A stretch of DNA of 61,131 bases from Deltaproteobacteria bacterium (GTDB taxonomy: Bacteria; Desulfobacterota; Desulfomonilia; UBA1062). The notes under the pieces are model-generated. The model ran no database searches, was not told the origin of the DNA, and saw nothing but the letters and a program-made list of their open reading frames with translations. The stretch lies in contig JALNWY010000002.1 in the NCBI GenBank assembly GCA_023230665.1, positions 1-61,131 of the forward strand, read 5' to 3'. Shown here piece after piece: positions 25,963-34,639 of this stretch. A program made the translations under genes and the position numbers. How positions within the stretch are numbered: position 1 is the stretch's first letter; each line of letters begins with the position of its first letter.

Positions 25963-26876
25963 TGGAAAAGATCGTGGTGATTGGTGCCGGCAATGTAGGA
26001 ACATCCTCGGCCGCGGCCATGGCCGGAGGCAAACTGGGAGATATCTACCTCTATGATATCCTTGAAAATCTAGCGGCCGGCCGGGCCATGGACATCAATC
26101 ATGCGTCCCCTGTCCTGCATACGGACTGCCTGGTGACCGGGAGCCATTCCCCCGAGGTGCTCTCGGGCGCAGATATGGTTGTGGTCACTGCAGGCATTGC
26201 CCGGCACGCCGGCATGACCCGCCTCGATCTTCTCAGGCAGAATCTCCAGGTGATGACCGGTATATCAGGCTTTGTCATGAAGTTCTGTCCCCATGCCAGG
26301 GTGCTGGTGGTGACCAATCCCGTGGATGTCCTGACCTGGTATCTCAAGAACCTGCAGCCCGACATGAACGTTTTCGGGCTGGGCTGCTCTCTGGATACAT
26401 TCCGCTTCAGGCACTTCATCGCCCAGGCTGCAGGGGTTTCCGCAGACTGCGTTCAGGGAATGGTGATCGGTGCCCATACCGACGACATGGTTCCGCTGGT
26501 GAGCCGGGCCACGGTGGGCGGCATTCCGCTCAGGAAAATGGTGAGCGGCGAGGCCCTTGACGCGCTGTGCCAAGGAACCCGGGCAGCGGGCACGCTCATC
26601 GTGGATATGCTCCGGCATCACAGCGGATTCTACGCAGCTTCCCAGGTTGTATCCCGGATCGTAGAGGCGATGGTGCTCGACAGCCATGAGATATTTCCTC
26701 TCAGTGTGGTGTGCGCCGGAGAGTACGGCTACGACAAGATCCCCCTCGCTCTGCCGGCTGTTATCGGCCTCCAGGGCATCCACCGTATCCTCGATATCGA
26801 CCTCGAGGCTGGCGAACGCCGTGGCCTCGACCGGTGTGCATCCGCGATGAACGAGGTCATTCGCGGCCTTTCCTAG
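25962..26876 (+). CDS. mdh: Malate dehydrogenase (LDH-like type)
   Basis: The 304-residue product has GAGNVG (8-13), D32 that favours NAD, R81 and R87 around the active-site loop, the D145 relay (SLDT) and catalytic H172 in GAHTDDMVPL. R81 at the substrate-specificity position supports malate/oxaloacetate rather than lactate. It would serve the TCA cycle or its reverse. Being coupled to an HDOD gene is unusual for mdh. Confidence 0.9.
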   Translation: MEKIVVIGAGNVGTSSAAAMAGGKLGDIYLYDILENLAAGRAMDINHASPVLHTDCLVTGSHSPEVLSGADMVVVTAGIARHAGMTRLDLLRQNLQVMTGISGFVMKFCPHARVLVVTNPVDVLTWYLKNLQPDMNVFGLGCSLDTFRFRHFIAQAAGVSADCVQGMVIGAHTDDMVPLVSRATVGGIPLRKMVSGEALDALCQGTRAAGTLIVDMLRHHSGFYAASQVVSRIVEAMVLDSHEIFPLSVVCAGEYGYDKIPLALPAVIGLQGIHRILDIDLEAGERRGLDRCASAMNEVIRGLS

Positions 26877-26974
26877 CCGCTTCCCCGCCCGTTTGTCTCT
26901 TGCGTCTACGCGCCGATGATACTAAACTCTTCTCCTGCTGTGAATCCGGTATAAAGGAGGGGGAGGGAGCGCTC

Positions 26975-28156
26975 ATGGAGCTCTTTGAGAAGGTGAAGGT
27001 AGGCGGCCTGAGCCTGGCGAACCGTCTGGTGAAGTCCGCAACCCTGGAGAATACGGCGACCCCGGACGGCCTGCCGACCCGACAGACGGCTCGCTTCTAC
27101 GAGCGGCTGGCCCGGGGGGAGTCCGGCCTTATCATCACCGGCTATGCCTATGTCCATTCGTCGGGTCGCTCCTATCCTCTCCAGCACGGCGCGGACAGCG
27201 ACGCCATGATCGAATGCTGGGGCCCGATTGTGGATGCAGTCCACGAGCACGGCAGCAGGATAGCCCTCCAGATCGTTCACGGGGGAAGACAGTGCAGACC
27301 CGGTCGTGACGGACAGGCCCTGCTGGCCCCCTCCCGTCTCCCCAATCTGGTCTATTTCTCGCTGCCCCGGAAAATGACCTCCGGCGAGATCACCAAAACC
27401 ATCCAGGACTTCGGCGCAGCAGCCGGCAGGGCCCGTGAGGCGGGGTTTGACGCGGTTCAGATCCATGCGGCCCACGGGTATCTCATCTCGGGCTTTCTCT
27501 CGCCGCTGACCAACCGCCGTAAGGACGAGTGGGGAGGCGACCCGGAGCGGAGGTCCCGGTTTCTCACCGAGGTGTTCCGCACGGTCCGCTCCACGGTGGG
27601 AGACGGTTTCCCGGTCCTGGCAAAGATGAACATTCACGACTTCGTCCCCTTCGGGCTGACCCCTGTATGCAGCTTTCCACTGGCGCGCAGGCTCGCACGG
27701 CTCGGTCTGGACGCCCTGGAGATCAGCGGCGGGCTCATGGAAAACCCCCTGGCAATGAGCAGGGGGGATGCACCCACCGCCATTATCAACCGGGGCAGGA
27801 GGCTGCACATACGGGCATACTTCTCGTCGTGCCTTGCCTTTACGAGGTTTTTCCAGCCTTTTCGCGAGAACTATTTCCAGGACTATGCCGCCAGGCTCAA
27901 ACCCGATCTCCCCATCCCGCTCATCCTCGTGGGGGGAGTGAGAAGCGTCCATAGAGCCGAGCAGGCTCTCCTCTCCGGCGCTGCCGACCTCGTTTCGCTG
28001 GCCCGTCCCCTGGTCAGGGAACCCGATCTGCCGAAAAAATGGCGGGAGGGAACCGCAGAGCGGGCGAGCTGCACCTCGTGCAATCGATGCCTGGGAGAGA
28101 TCGAGCAGGGGAGCAGACTCGCCTGTTACCAGGAGACGGGCAACCGCCGTCCCTGA
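26975..28156 (+). CDS. NADH:flavin oxidoreductase, old-yellow-enzyme family
   Basis: The 393-residue TIM-barrel protein starts MELFEKVKVGGLSLANRLVKSAT. It shows the OYE patterns IHAAHGYLISGFLSPLTNRR (near 165-184), DEWGGDPERR, and the phosphate-binding LVGGVRS. The C-terminal CTSCNRCL keeps the start of the Fe-S motif of larger 2,4-dienoyl-CoA reductase-type enzymes, but the second half of that fusion is absent. It likely reduces an activated C=C bond. ATG 26975 follows GGAGG. Confidence 0.9.
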   Translation: MELFEKVKVGGLSLANRLVKSATLENTATPDGLPTRQTARFYERLARGESGLIITGYAYVHSSGRSYPLQHGADSDAMIECWGPIVDAVHEHGSRIALQIVHGGRQCRPGRDGQALLAPSRLPNLVYFSLPRKMTSGEITKTIQDFGAAAGRAREAGFDAVQIHAAHGYLISGFLSPLTNRRKDEWGGDPERRSRFLTEVFRTVRSTVGDGFPVLAKMNIHDFVPFGLTPVCSFPLARRLARLGLDALEISGGLMENPLAMSRGDAPTAIINRGRRLHIRAYFSSCLAFTRFFQPFRENYFQDYAARLKPDLPIPLILVGGVRSVHRAEQALLSGAADLVSLARPLVREPDLPKKWREGTAERASCTSCNRCLGEIEQGSRLACYQETGNRRP

Positions 28157-28438
28157 CCTTTGTTGTCCGGCATCGTCCCCTTTGTCTGCGGAAAGACTTG
28201 CGGACAACAGGTATCACCTGTACCCAGGAAACGAATCATGCTATGAATGATCCCCGCCGGATCCGCCGGACAGCCCTGCTCAAAACAGGAGTTCTTCTCT
28301 CAAGAGGCGCTAGGCCCGGGGTCTCTCAAGGCCTAAGCGAATGTCCCGCACCTCTCCGCGGACCCCTTCAGAGGAAAATCCCCGTGCGGCACCGGGCCCG
28401 GCAGCGAGACATCAAACCAATAAACAGGAGGCTACACG

Positions 28439-28969
28439 ATGAAGAGAAAACCCATCCCCTTTTCTGAGCTTCTTATCCAGGCGCACACTATCTGGTCGCG
28501 CCAGTGGCTCGTTCTCACCTGCGGTGATTTCGTATCAAGCAAATTCAACTCGATGACCGTGGGGTGGGGGAGCTTCGGGACCATGTGGAATGTTCCCATG
28601 GCTCAGGTGGTGGTCCGTCCGACGAGATACACCTATCAGTTCATGGAGCAGTACGGCACCTTCACCCTGTGCGCCCTGGGGAAAAAATACCGCGATTCAC
28701 TGAAGATTCTTGGCAGTTGCTCGGGCAGGGACAGGGACAAGATATCCGAGGCAGGGCTGACCCCTATCCCCTCTTCCAAGGTGGCGGCACCGGGCTTTGC
28801 CCAGGCCCAGCTCATCGTGGAACTCAAGAAGATCTACTGGGACGACTTCAAGCCCGGTCATTTCCTGGACCCCTCCATCGAGAAGCAGTATCCGCTCAAA
28901 GACTACCATCGGATGTACTTCGGCGAGGTACTTGCCATCTCCGGGACAGAGTCGTATTCAATTATCTAG
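28439..28969 (+). CDS. Flavin-reductase-like FMN-binding protein
   Basis: The 176-residue protein resembles the flavin reductase-like/split-barrel family: FNSMTVGWGSFGTMWNVPMA near 39-58, then VVVRPTRYTYQFME and GTFTLCAL. These bind FMN and may reduce it or act as a small electron carrier. AGGAGG lies before ATG 28439. The preceding 282-bp gap shows no gene. Confidence 0.85.
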   Translation: MKRKPIPFSELLIQAHTIWSRQWLVLTCGDFVSSKFNSMTVGWGSFGTMWNVPMAQVVVRPTRYTYQFMEQYGTFTLCALGKKYRDSLKILGSCSGRDRDKISEAGLTPIPSSKVAAPGFAQAQLIVELKKIYWDDFKPGHFLDPSIEKQYPLKDYHRMYFGEVLAISGTESYSII

Positions 28970-29093
28970 CAGTATACATCGCCGATCGCGGCCGGGAGAA
29001 GGTAATGGATCGATCGAGGAAACACGGGAAGTCAGCGTCTGCGGCTATTTCACACACAACGGCTCCGGCCGGCCATTGAAAGGGGGCGTTTCC

Positions 29094-29912
29094 ATGCTCG
29101 AGGTTCGATGGCTCGGCTGTGCAGGACTCGAACTTGCAGTAAACTCGAAAGTCGTCCTTATAGATCCCTATCTCTCCAGGCCAGGCATATTCAAAATCCT
29201 TTTCAGCCGGCTCGCGCCCGCCCACGATCTCGTCCATTCCTACACAGCAAGGCTTGCCGGAAGGGTTTCTGCACTGATCTGCGGGCACACCCACTTCGAC
29301 CATGCCCTCGATGTCCCCGAGATCGCCCGCTCCTTACGCTGCAGGTCAGTGGGGAGCAGCAGTCTGAAAACCCTTCTGGACATCTCCGGGGTATCGACAG
29401 AAGTGATCGTCTGCTCAGGCAACGAGCAGATCGAGCTCGACGATGGCATCAGGGTGCAGATGATCCCCTCACGGCACGGGCGCGTCTTCCTGGGGAGGAC
29501 GCCCTGTCCGGGCGAGATCGACCCCTCATGGACACCGCCTCTGAAGGCGAGCCAGTACCGGCTCGGCACCATGTTCATGCCCAAGATCGAAGTAGGAGAC
29601 ATCACCCTGATTCATGCAGGCAGCGCCGGCTTCATCGAGTCCGAACTCCACGGCCACCGGTGCGATGCGCTCTTCATGTGCGTGCCCGGATGGAAGAGCA
29701 TGCCCGACTATACCGCCCGCATGGTGAATATTCTCAGGCCCGAGGTGATCATTCCGTTCCACTTCGACGACTTCACCCGTCGCATGCCCAGGTCCGGAAA
29801 AATCCGCATGCTTCCCTCTATCGACCTGCAAGGTTTTGTTGAGCGCATTCACAAAAACTCGCCCGGCGCAGTGGTCCGCATCCCCAGAACCAACGAGGTG
29901 ATGCGATTCTAG
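29094..29912 (+). CDS. Metallo-beta-lactamase-fold hydrolase
   Basis: The 272-residue product reads like a UlaG/YcfU-type MBL protein: RWLGCAGLEL, DPYLSRPG, GHTHFDHALD (H-x-H-x-D-H) near 62-71, and later HAGSAGF and PFHFDDF. The zinc-ligand set looks nearly complete. Substrate unknown. ATG 29094 follows AAAGGGGG and is more credible than the longer open frame. A short hairpin lies between this gene and the convergent transporter gene. Confidence 0.87.
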   Translation: MLEVRWLGCAGLELAVNSKVVLIDPYLSRPGIFKILFSRLAPAHDLVHSYTARLAGRVSALICGHTHFDHALDVPEIARSLRCRSVGSSSLKTLLDISGVSTEVIVCSGNEQIELDDGIRVQMIPSRHGRVFLGRTPCPGEIDPSWTPPLKASQYRLGTMFMPKIEVGDITLIHAGSAGFIESELHGHRCDALFMCVPGWKSMPDYTARMVNILRPEVIIPFHFDDFTRRMPRSGKIRMLPSIDLQGFVERIHKNSPGAVVRIPRTNEVMRF

Positions 29913-29940
29913 ATCGCGCGGCAGTGAGAATTCTCTGTTT

Positions 29941-29963
29941 CCCGGTCTTTGCCGGGCCCTTTT
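29941..29963 (+). terminator. Weak terminator between convergent genes
   Basis: CCCGG, six bases, CCGGG, then CCCTTTT. The stem is only five pairs. Confidence 0.4.
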
Positions 29964-29998
29964 CAGGGTGCGCTTATGGGTGTGCCGATCGGGCGATC

Positions 29999-30907
29999 CT
30001 ACCCGGGTCCGGGTGGAGCAGCCATTCCGGAAAGCCGTCCCTGACTCAGGAAAACGCCCGCAAAGACCAGGAATGATGCCGAATACTGCATGAGGGTGAA
30101 CCGCTCCCCGAGAATCAGCCATCCCAGAAACACGGTGAACACGGGGATGAGGTTCATGAACGCAGATGCCTGGCTCGCAGGGACACGGCTCACGCCGAAA
30201 TTGTAGAGCCCGTACGCGCCCAAGGTGACAAAGACCCCAAGATAGAGGATGCTGAAAAACGGAACAGGGGCGATTTCCATGGGCAGGGTATTCCCGGACA
30301 TCAGCAGGACGGGCAGATAAAACACACTGCCGGCGCACGCCTGGAGGGCAGTGAGAAAAAAGGGACGATAGCGCTCGGTGAGCTTCTTCAAGGTGACCGT
30401 GTACGCTGCCGCGCAGATCATGGCCAGAACCTCCAGAAAATTCCCCCACGCCGGGTGAGGAGCCTGCTCTGACGGCACACTGCCGGTGCTGAGCAGGAAT
30501 ACTCCTGAAATCGCGACAAAAAATCCGCTCAGGGTTTTTCTCGTCACCTGCTCGCGGAGGAACACCGAGGCCGCCACGGCCACCATGAGCGGCAATATCG
30601 CGGTGACCATCCCGGCCTGTGACGCCGAGGTGTTCTCCAGGGCCTTGGCCTCGAAGAGAAAGTACAGGCAGGGCTCGCACAGGATCATGAACACGAGATA
30701 CTTCAGATCCCCTTTTCGCCACGCATTGCCCTTCATGGCCCTGAAGAAGAACAGGGAGGCCAGGCTTCCCACCGCCATTCTTCCGAAGATCACCACCATG
30801 GGATCATACGCCTTGAAGGCGAGTTTCATTGCGATGAAAGCACTGGCCCAGAGTATCATGGCCAGGACGAGGCTGATTACGGGAAGCAGGACTGTTTTCC
30901 GGTTCAT
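29999..30907 (-). CDS. EamA/DMT family transporter
   Basis: The 302-residue product has ten hydrophobic helices in two EamA repeats (residues about 8-140 and 155-290). The first repeat begins ILWASAFIAMKLAF, the second has AAAYTVTLKKLTERY. Such carriers export amino acids, nucleobases or drugs; the substrate is unknown. It faces away from the NUDIX gene across a 197-bp intergenic region with a 60-bp-spaced direct repeat. Confidence 0.9.
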   Translation of the reverse strand: MNRKTVLLPVISLVLAMILWASAFIAMKLAFKAYDPMVVIFGRMAVGSLASLFFFRAMKGNAWRKGDLKYLVFMILCEPCLYFLFEAKALENTSASQAGMVTAILPLMVAVAASVFLREQVTRKTLSGFFVAISGVFLLSTGSVPSEQAPHPAWGNFLEVLAMICAAAYTVTLKKLTERYRPFFLTALQACAGSVFYLPVLLMSGNTLPMEIAPVPFFSILYLGVFVTLGAYGLYNFGVSRVPASQASAFMNLIPVFTVFLGWLILGERFTLMQYSASFLVFAGVFLSQGRLSGMAAPPGPG

Positions 30908-30959
30908 GGTGAGCTCTCTCGCTTTTACCCCCTTGGTCGATCGGTCCTGATCTCATATC

Positions 30960-31040
30960 ACCGGCACGAGTTGCTGGGAACAGGAAAATATCCTGTCTCA
31001 TTCATGGGATCGCGGGATGACCGGCACGGGTGTGCGGGAA
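30960..31040. repeat. Direct repeat pair in a divergent intergenic region
   Basis: ACCGGCACG-a-GT...GGGAA at 30960-30980 and ACCGGCACG-g-GT...GGGAA at 31020-31040 match at 16 of 21 positions and are exactly 60 bases apart. They may bind a regulator serving the divergent EamA and NUDIX genes. Confidence 0.45.
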
Positions 31041-31104
31041 AAAAAAGGTGGAAACATACGCTCCTTGATTATACAATGAGGGTATCATGAAGGAGGCAAG
31101 GCAT

Positions 31105-31593
31105 ATGCATTTCTGTCCGAAATGCGGGACCAGGCTTACGGAGAAGAGCATTGAGGGAAGGCTCAAAAAGGCGTGCCCTTCCGGCGGGTGCGATTATGTG
31201 TTCTGGGACAATCCGATCCCGGTTGTCGCCGCGGTAGTGGAGCATGAAGAAAGAATCGTCCTGGTGCGCAACAAAGGGTGGCCTGAAAAGATGTTCGGTT
31301 TGGTATCGGGCTTTCTCGAAAGGGGGGAATCACCCGCTGACGCGGTCTTAAGAGAGATCAGGGAAGAGCTGGGCCTGGAAGGGGAGATCGAGGATTTCAT
31401 CGGGGTCTACCCCTTTTTCAAGATGAATCAGCTCCTCCTCGTGTTCCACGTTTCAGCCCGGGGAGAGATCTCTCTGGGAGACGAGCTGGAGGAGTTCCGC
31501 CGGGTGGCTCCCGAGAAGCTGGTCCCCTGGCCCATGGGCACCGGGCCTGCGGTGCGTGACTGGCTCGCGGGAAAGGGGCTCTTCGCATCGTGA
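31105..31593 (+). CDS. NUDIX hydrolase with zinc-ribbon N-terminus
   Basis: The 162-residue product has C4/C7 and C24/C29 as a zinc ribbon, then the NUDIX box GFLERGESPADAVLREIREE beginning at G69 and extending into LG (R83-E84, E87-E88). The arrangement resembles NudC/ADP-ribose pyrophosphatase-like enzymes. It probably hydrolyses a nucleoside diphosphate derivative. ATG 31105 has AAGGAGG eight bases upstream; an earlier ATG overlaps that site. Confidence 0.9.
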   Translation: MHFCPKCGTRLTEKSIEGRLKKACPSGGCDYVFWDNPIPVVAAVVEHEERIVLVRNKGWPEKMFGLVSGFLERGESPADAVLREIREELGLEGEIEDFIGVYPFFKMNQLLLVFHVSARGEISLGDELEEFRRVAPEKLVPWPMGTGPAVRDWLAGKGLFAS

Positions 31594-31740
31594 AAGGTCC
31601 GGGCCCGTCCTGCGGGTGGGAAGGCCCTTTTTCATCCTGCTCCAGTCTGCCCCCAAGGTGTGTTAGTCCTTGAGGAGCAGGGCGGAAATATGAGAAAGGT
31701 TGTTCATGCGTTCATAGATGCATAAGACAAGGAGGCTGTT

Positions 31741-32322
31741 GTGAAAAACATGACCATATTCTCTTCCATACTGCTCTTCGGACTCGTTTCCCCGGCGACT
31801 GCAGATTCCGGCAAACCCGTGGTCCGTATCGAAACCTCCAGGGGCAGCATCGTGCTTGAACTCGACAGGGAAAAGGCGCCCAAGACCGTGGACAACTTTC
31901 TCTCGCTGGTGGAATCGGGGTTCTACGAGGGCACCATCTTTCACCGGGTGATCAAGGGCTTCATGATCCAGGGTGGAGGGCTCACCGAGAACATGAATCA
32001 GAAGCCGACCGGGACCCCTGTTCCGAACGAGGCGGACAACTCTTTGAAGAATGTCCGGGGCAGCATTGCCATGGCACGCACCCAGGACCCCCACTCAGCC
32101 ACTTCCCAGTTTTTCATCAACACGGTCGACAATGCGTTTCTCAACCACAGCTCAAAGACCTTAAGCGGATGGGGATACTGCGTGTTCGGCCGTGTCGTGG
32201 AAGGCATGGACGTGGCGGACGCCATCGAGGCTTCGCATACCACGACGCACGGGATGTACACCGATGTGCCCGCAGAGCCCGTCGTGATCAACAAGGCCTC
32301 GGTGGTGGCTACGGCCCCCTGA
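31741..32322 (+). CDS. ppiA: Exported peptidyl-prolyl cis-trans isomerase (cyclophilin)
   Basis: The 193-residue product has a signal peptide cleaved about residue 22 (ATA-DSG), then a cyclophilin domain with the catalytic arginine in FHRVIKGFMIQGGG and the usual SQFFINT, GYCVFGRVVEGMD. It speeds proline isomerisation in the periplasm. GTG 31741 follows AAGGAGG. The symbol is given by analogy with periplasmic PpiA. Confidence 0.9.
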   Translation: MKNMTIFSSILLFGLVSPATADSGKPVVRIETSRGSIVLELDREKAPKTVDNFLSLVESGFYEGTIFHRVIKGFMIQGGGLTENMNQKPTGTPVPNEADNSLKNVRGSIAMARTQDPHSATSQFFINTVDNAFLNHSSKTLSGWGYCVFGRVVEGMDVADAIEASHTTTHGMYTDVPAEPVVINKASVVATAP

Positions 32323-32519
32323 TCAGGGCATGCTTGTGCGCCGGGCAGGAAGGGACGCTTTCTTGGAGCTCCCTTCTTAAGGGGATCGGGCACTGCTGCC
32401 GGTTTTCACGGGTGCCGAGGCCGTAGGGCCCAAAGGGTCAAACCCGGGATACGACCTGACGCAAGAGCCTTTACGGGGAAGAGGTATTTCGATACGCTTC
32501 CGATCTGATGAGGTGGCGG

Positions 32520-33839
32520 GTGAACGTTTCCGAGAAAAGGTCCGTGGTTTCCTGGGCACTGTATGACTGGGCGAACTCGGCGTTTGCCACCACTGTGATC
32601 GCGGGCTTCTTTCCCCTCTTCTTCAAGCAGTACTGGAGCGCGGGCGTGGATACGGCAGTGAGCACGGCACGGCTCGGTCTGGCCAACTCGCTTGCCGGTG
32701 TGGTCGTTGCCCTTGGCGCGCCGGTCCTGGGCGCGATCGCAGACCGCGGCACCTCGCGCAAGCGCTTTCTGATCTTTTTCGCGCTGATGGGCATGGTCGC
32801 CACATCGACCCTGGCCCTTGTCTCGGCAGGGGCCTGGGTGACTGCGGTGTGGCTCTATCTCATTGCATCCATCGGGTTTTCCGGCGGCAATGTCTTCTAC
32901 GATTCCCTGCTTCCCGGGGTTGCCCCGAAAAACCAGGAGCATTTCGTGTCCGCGCTGGGATTTGCCCTGGGATACCTGGGCGGGGGCGTGCTCTTTGCCC
33001 TCAACGTGTGGATGACGCTCAGGCCGTCTTGGTTCGGGTTCACGGATTCGTCCCAGGCTGTCCGCTTTTCCTTCCTGAGCGTAGGCATATGGTGGGCCCT
33101 TTTCGCCGTGCCGCTCATGATGTTCGTGAGGGAGCCCGACAGGACCGCGCACGGCGCAGGCATGGTCAGGGAGGGCTTCAAGCAGCTCGGGCGCACCTTC
33201 CGGGAGATCAGGCACCTCAAGGTGATCTTTCTCTTTCTCGCTGCATACTGGCTCTACATCGACGGCGTGGACACGATCATCAAGATGGCCGTGGATTACG
33301 GGCTCTCTTTGGGGTTTAAGGCAGGAGATCTCATCCTTGCGCTGCTCATCACCCAGTTCGTGGGCTTTCCCTGCGCTGTGGCCTTCGGCCTGCTCGGGCA
33401 GAAAATCGGGGCAAAGCGGGCCATCCTGGCGGCCATCGGCATCTATCTCTTTGTCTCGGTCTGGGGGGCCTTTATCCGGAGCAAGGCAGAGTTCTATGCC
33501 CTGGCGGTTGTCATAGGCTTTGTACAGGGCGGAGTCCAGGCACTGTCCCGCTCCTTCTATTCCCGCATCATCCCGGAAGGCAGGTCAGCCGAGTATTTTG
33601 GATTCTACAACATGCTGGGCAAGTTCGCCGCCATCATCGGACCAATCCTCGTGGGGCTGACCGGCCTGTTCGCCAGGTCCATGGGCGCAGGAGGAATCCT
33701 GGCCAGCAGGCTCAGCATCGTGTCTCTGGCAGTCCTCTTCCTCTCGGGCGGCATCCTGCTCTTCTTTGTGGACGAGGAAGAAGGCAGGCGGGAGGCGGCC
33801 CGTCTCTCAGCACCCGATCAGGGGGCGTGCGCACCATGA
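32520..33839 (+). CDS. MFS transporter, UMF1 (Atg22-like) family
   Basis: A 439-residue membrane protein with about 12 helices. It starts VVSWALYDWANSAFATTV, the hallmark of UMF1/Atg22-like permeases, with later FYDSLLPGVA, GVDTIIKMA and SRSFYSRIIPEGRSAEYFGFYN. The substrate is unknown; yeast Atg22 exports amino acids from vacuoles. GTG 32520 has GAGG upstream, ATG 32508 does not. The stop overlaps the exonuclease start (ATGA). Confidence 0.9.
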   Translation: MNVSEKRSVVSWALYDWANSAFATTVIAGFFPLFFKQYWSAGVDTAVSTARLGLANSLAGVVVALGAPVLGAIADRGTSRKRFLIFFALMGMVATSTLALVSAGAWVTAVWLYLIASIGFSGGNVFYDSLLPGVAPKNQEHFVSALGFALGYLGGGVLFALNVWMTLRPSWFGFTDSSQAVRFSFLSVGIWWALFAVPLMMFVREPDRTAHGAGMVREGFKQLGRTFREIRHLKVIFLFLAAYWLYIDGVDTIIKMAVDYGLSLGFKAGDLILALLITQFVGFPCAVAFGLLGQKIGAKRAILAAIGIYLFVSVWGAFIRSKAEFYALAVVIGFVQGGVQALSRSFYSRIIPEGRSAEYFGFYNMLGKFAAIIGPILVGLTGLFARSMGAGGILASRLSIVSLAVLFLSGGILLFFVDEEEGRREAARLSAPDQGACAP

Positions 33840-34609
33840 ACGCCCATGTCCTGATCATTGATGCCCTGAATCTCATCCGCAGGGTGGATGCGGCGCGGAG
33901 GATCCATGCAGCAGGAGGCGGCACCGGTTCTTCCGTGGATGCCTGCGTGCAGTCGCTCGCACGTGCACTGAGCGAATGCGCCCCCAGCCATGCGGTGTGC
34001 GTGTTCGAGGGAAAGGGATCCAGTTTCAGGGCAGCGTTGTACCCGGAATACAAGGCAGGCCGGGCACCCATGCCCGCTGACCTCGAAGAGAGCCTTCCGG
34101 CGATCAGGAAGGCGTTTCTCGGCATAGGTGTGACGTCCATCGAGGTGAATGCCGTGGAGGCGGATGACATCATCGCGACCCTCGCCACGAAGATCGAGGC
34201 GGGAAAGCTCCACGCGAGAATTCTCTCCACGGACAAGATCTTTCTGCAGCTTCTCTCGGACCGCATCCGCGTCAGAGACCATTTTGCAAAGAAGGATCTC
34301 AACCAAGCCTACGTGTTTGAGAAGTTTCAGGTCCACAGCACCCAGCTTGCAGATCTCCTCGCCCTGGCCGGAGACCCCACGAACAGCATCCCGGGCGTTC
34401 CGTCTGTTGGCAGAAAAACCGCTGCCAGACTCCTGCAGGAATACGGCGCCCTTGAGAACATCCTCTCGAATACCCCTCGAATCGGGGGCAGGCTGGGCCG
34501 GATCATCGCGGCCCACAAGGACGACGCCCTTGTGTTCCGGAGACTCATGCTCCTGAAAAAGAATATCGATCTGGGCCTGAACCTCATGGATTTCCGCTAT
34601 CGCCGGTAA
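33836..34609 (+). CDS. 5'-3' exonuclease (flap endonuclease, ExoIX/PolA-N type)
   Basis: The 257-residue product begins NAHVLIIDALNLIRR with the first metal-binding Asp, then EYKAGRAPMP, EADDIIATLA (acidic cluster near 104-113) and a helix-three-turn-helix SIPGVPSVGRKTAARLL near 185-201. It resembles the stand-alone 5'-3' exonuclease of DNA polymerase I. The acidic residues appear mostly kept. It is coupled to the upstream transporter by overlap. Confidence 0.88.
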   Translation: MNAHVLIIDALNLIRRVDAARRIHAAGGGTGSSVDACVQSLARALSECAPSHAVCVFEGKGSSFRAALYPEYKAGRAPMPADLEESLPAIRKAFLGIGVTSIEVNAVEADDIIATLATKIEAGKLHARILSTDKIFLQLLSDRIRVRDHFAKKDLNQAYVFEKFQVHSTQLADLLALAGDPTNSIPGVPSVGRKTAARLLQEYGALENILSNTPRIGGRLGRIIAAHKDDALVFRRLMLLKKNIDLGLNLMDFRYRR

Positions 34610-34639
34610 ACCAGGATGCGCTGCATGGGGATGGTTGGT

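Noticed and set aside
26906..28207. A 433-codon minus-strand frame
   Set aside because: Antisense shadow of the old-yellow-enzyme gene.
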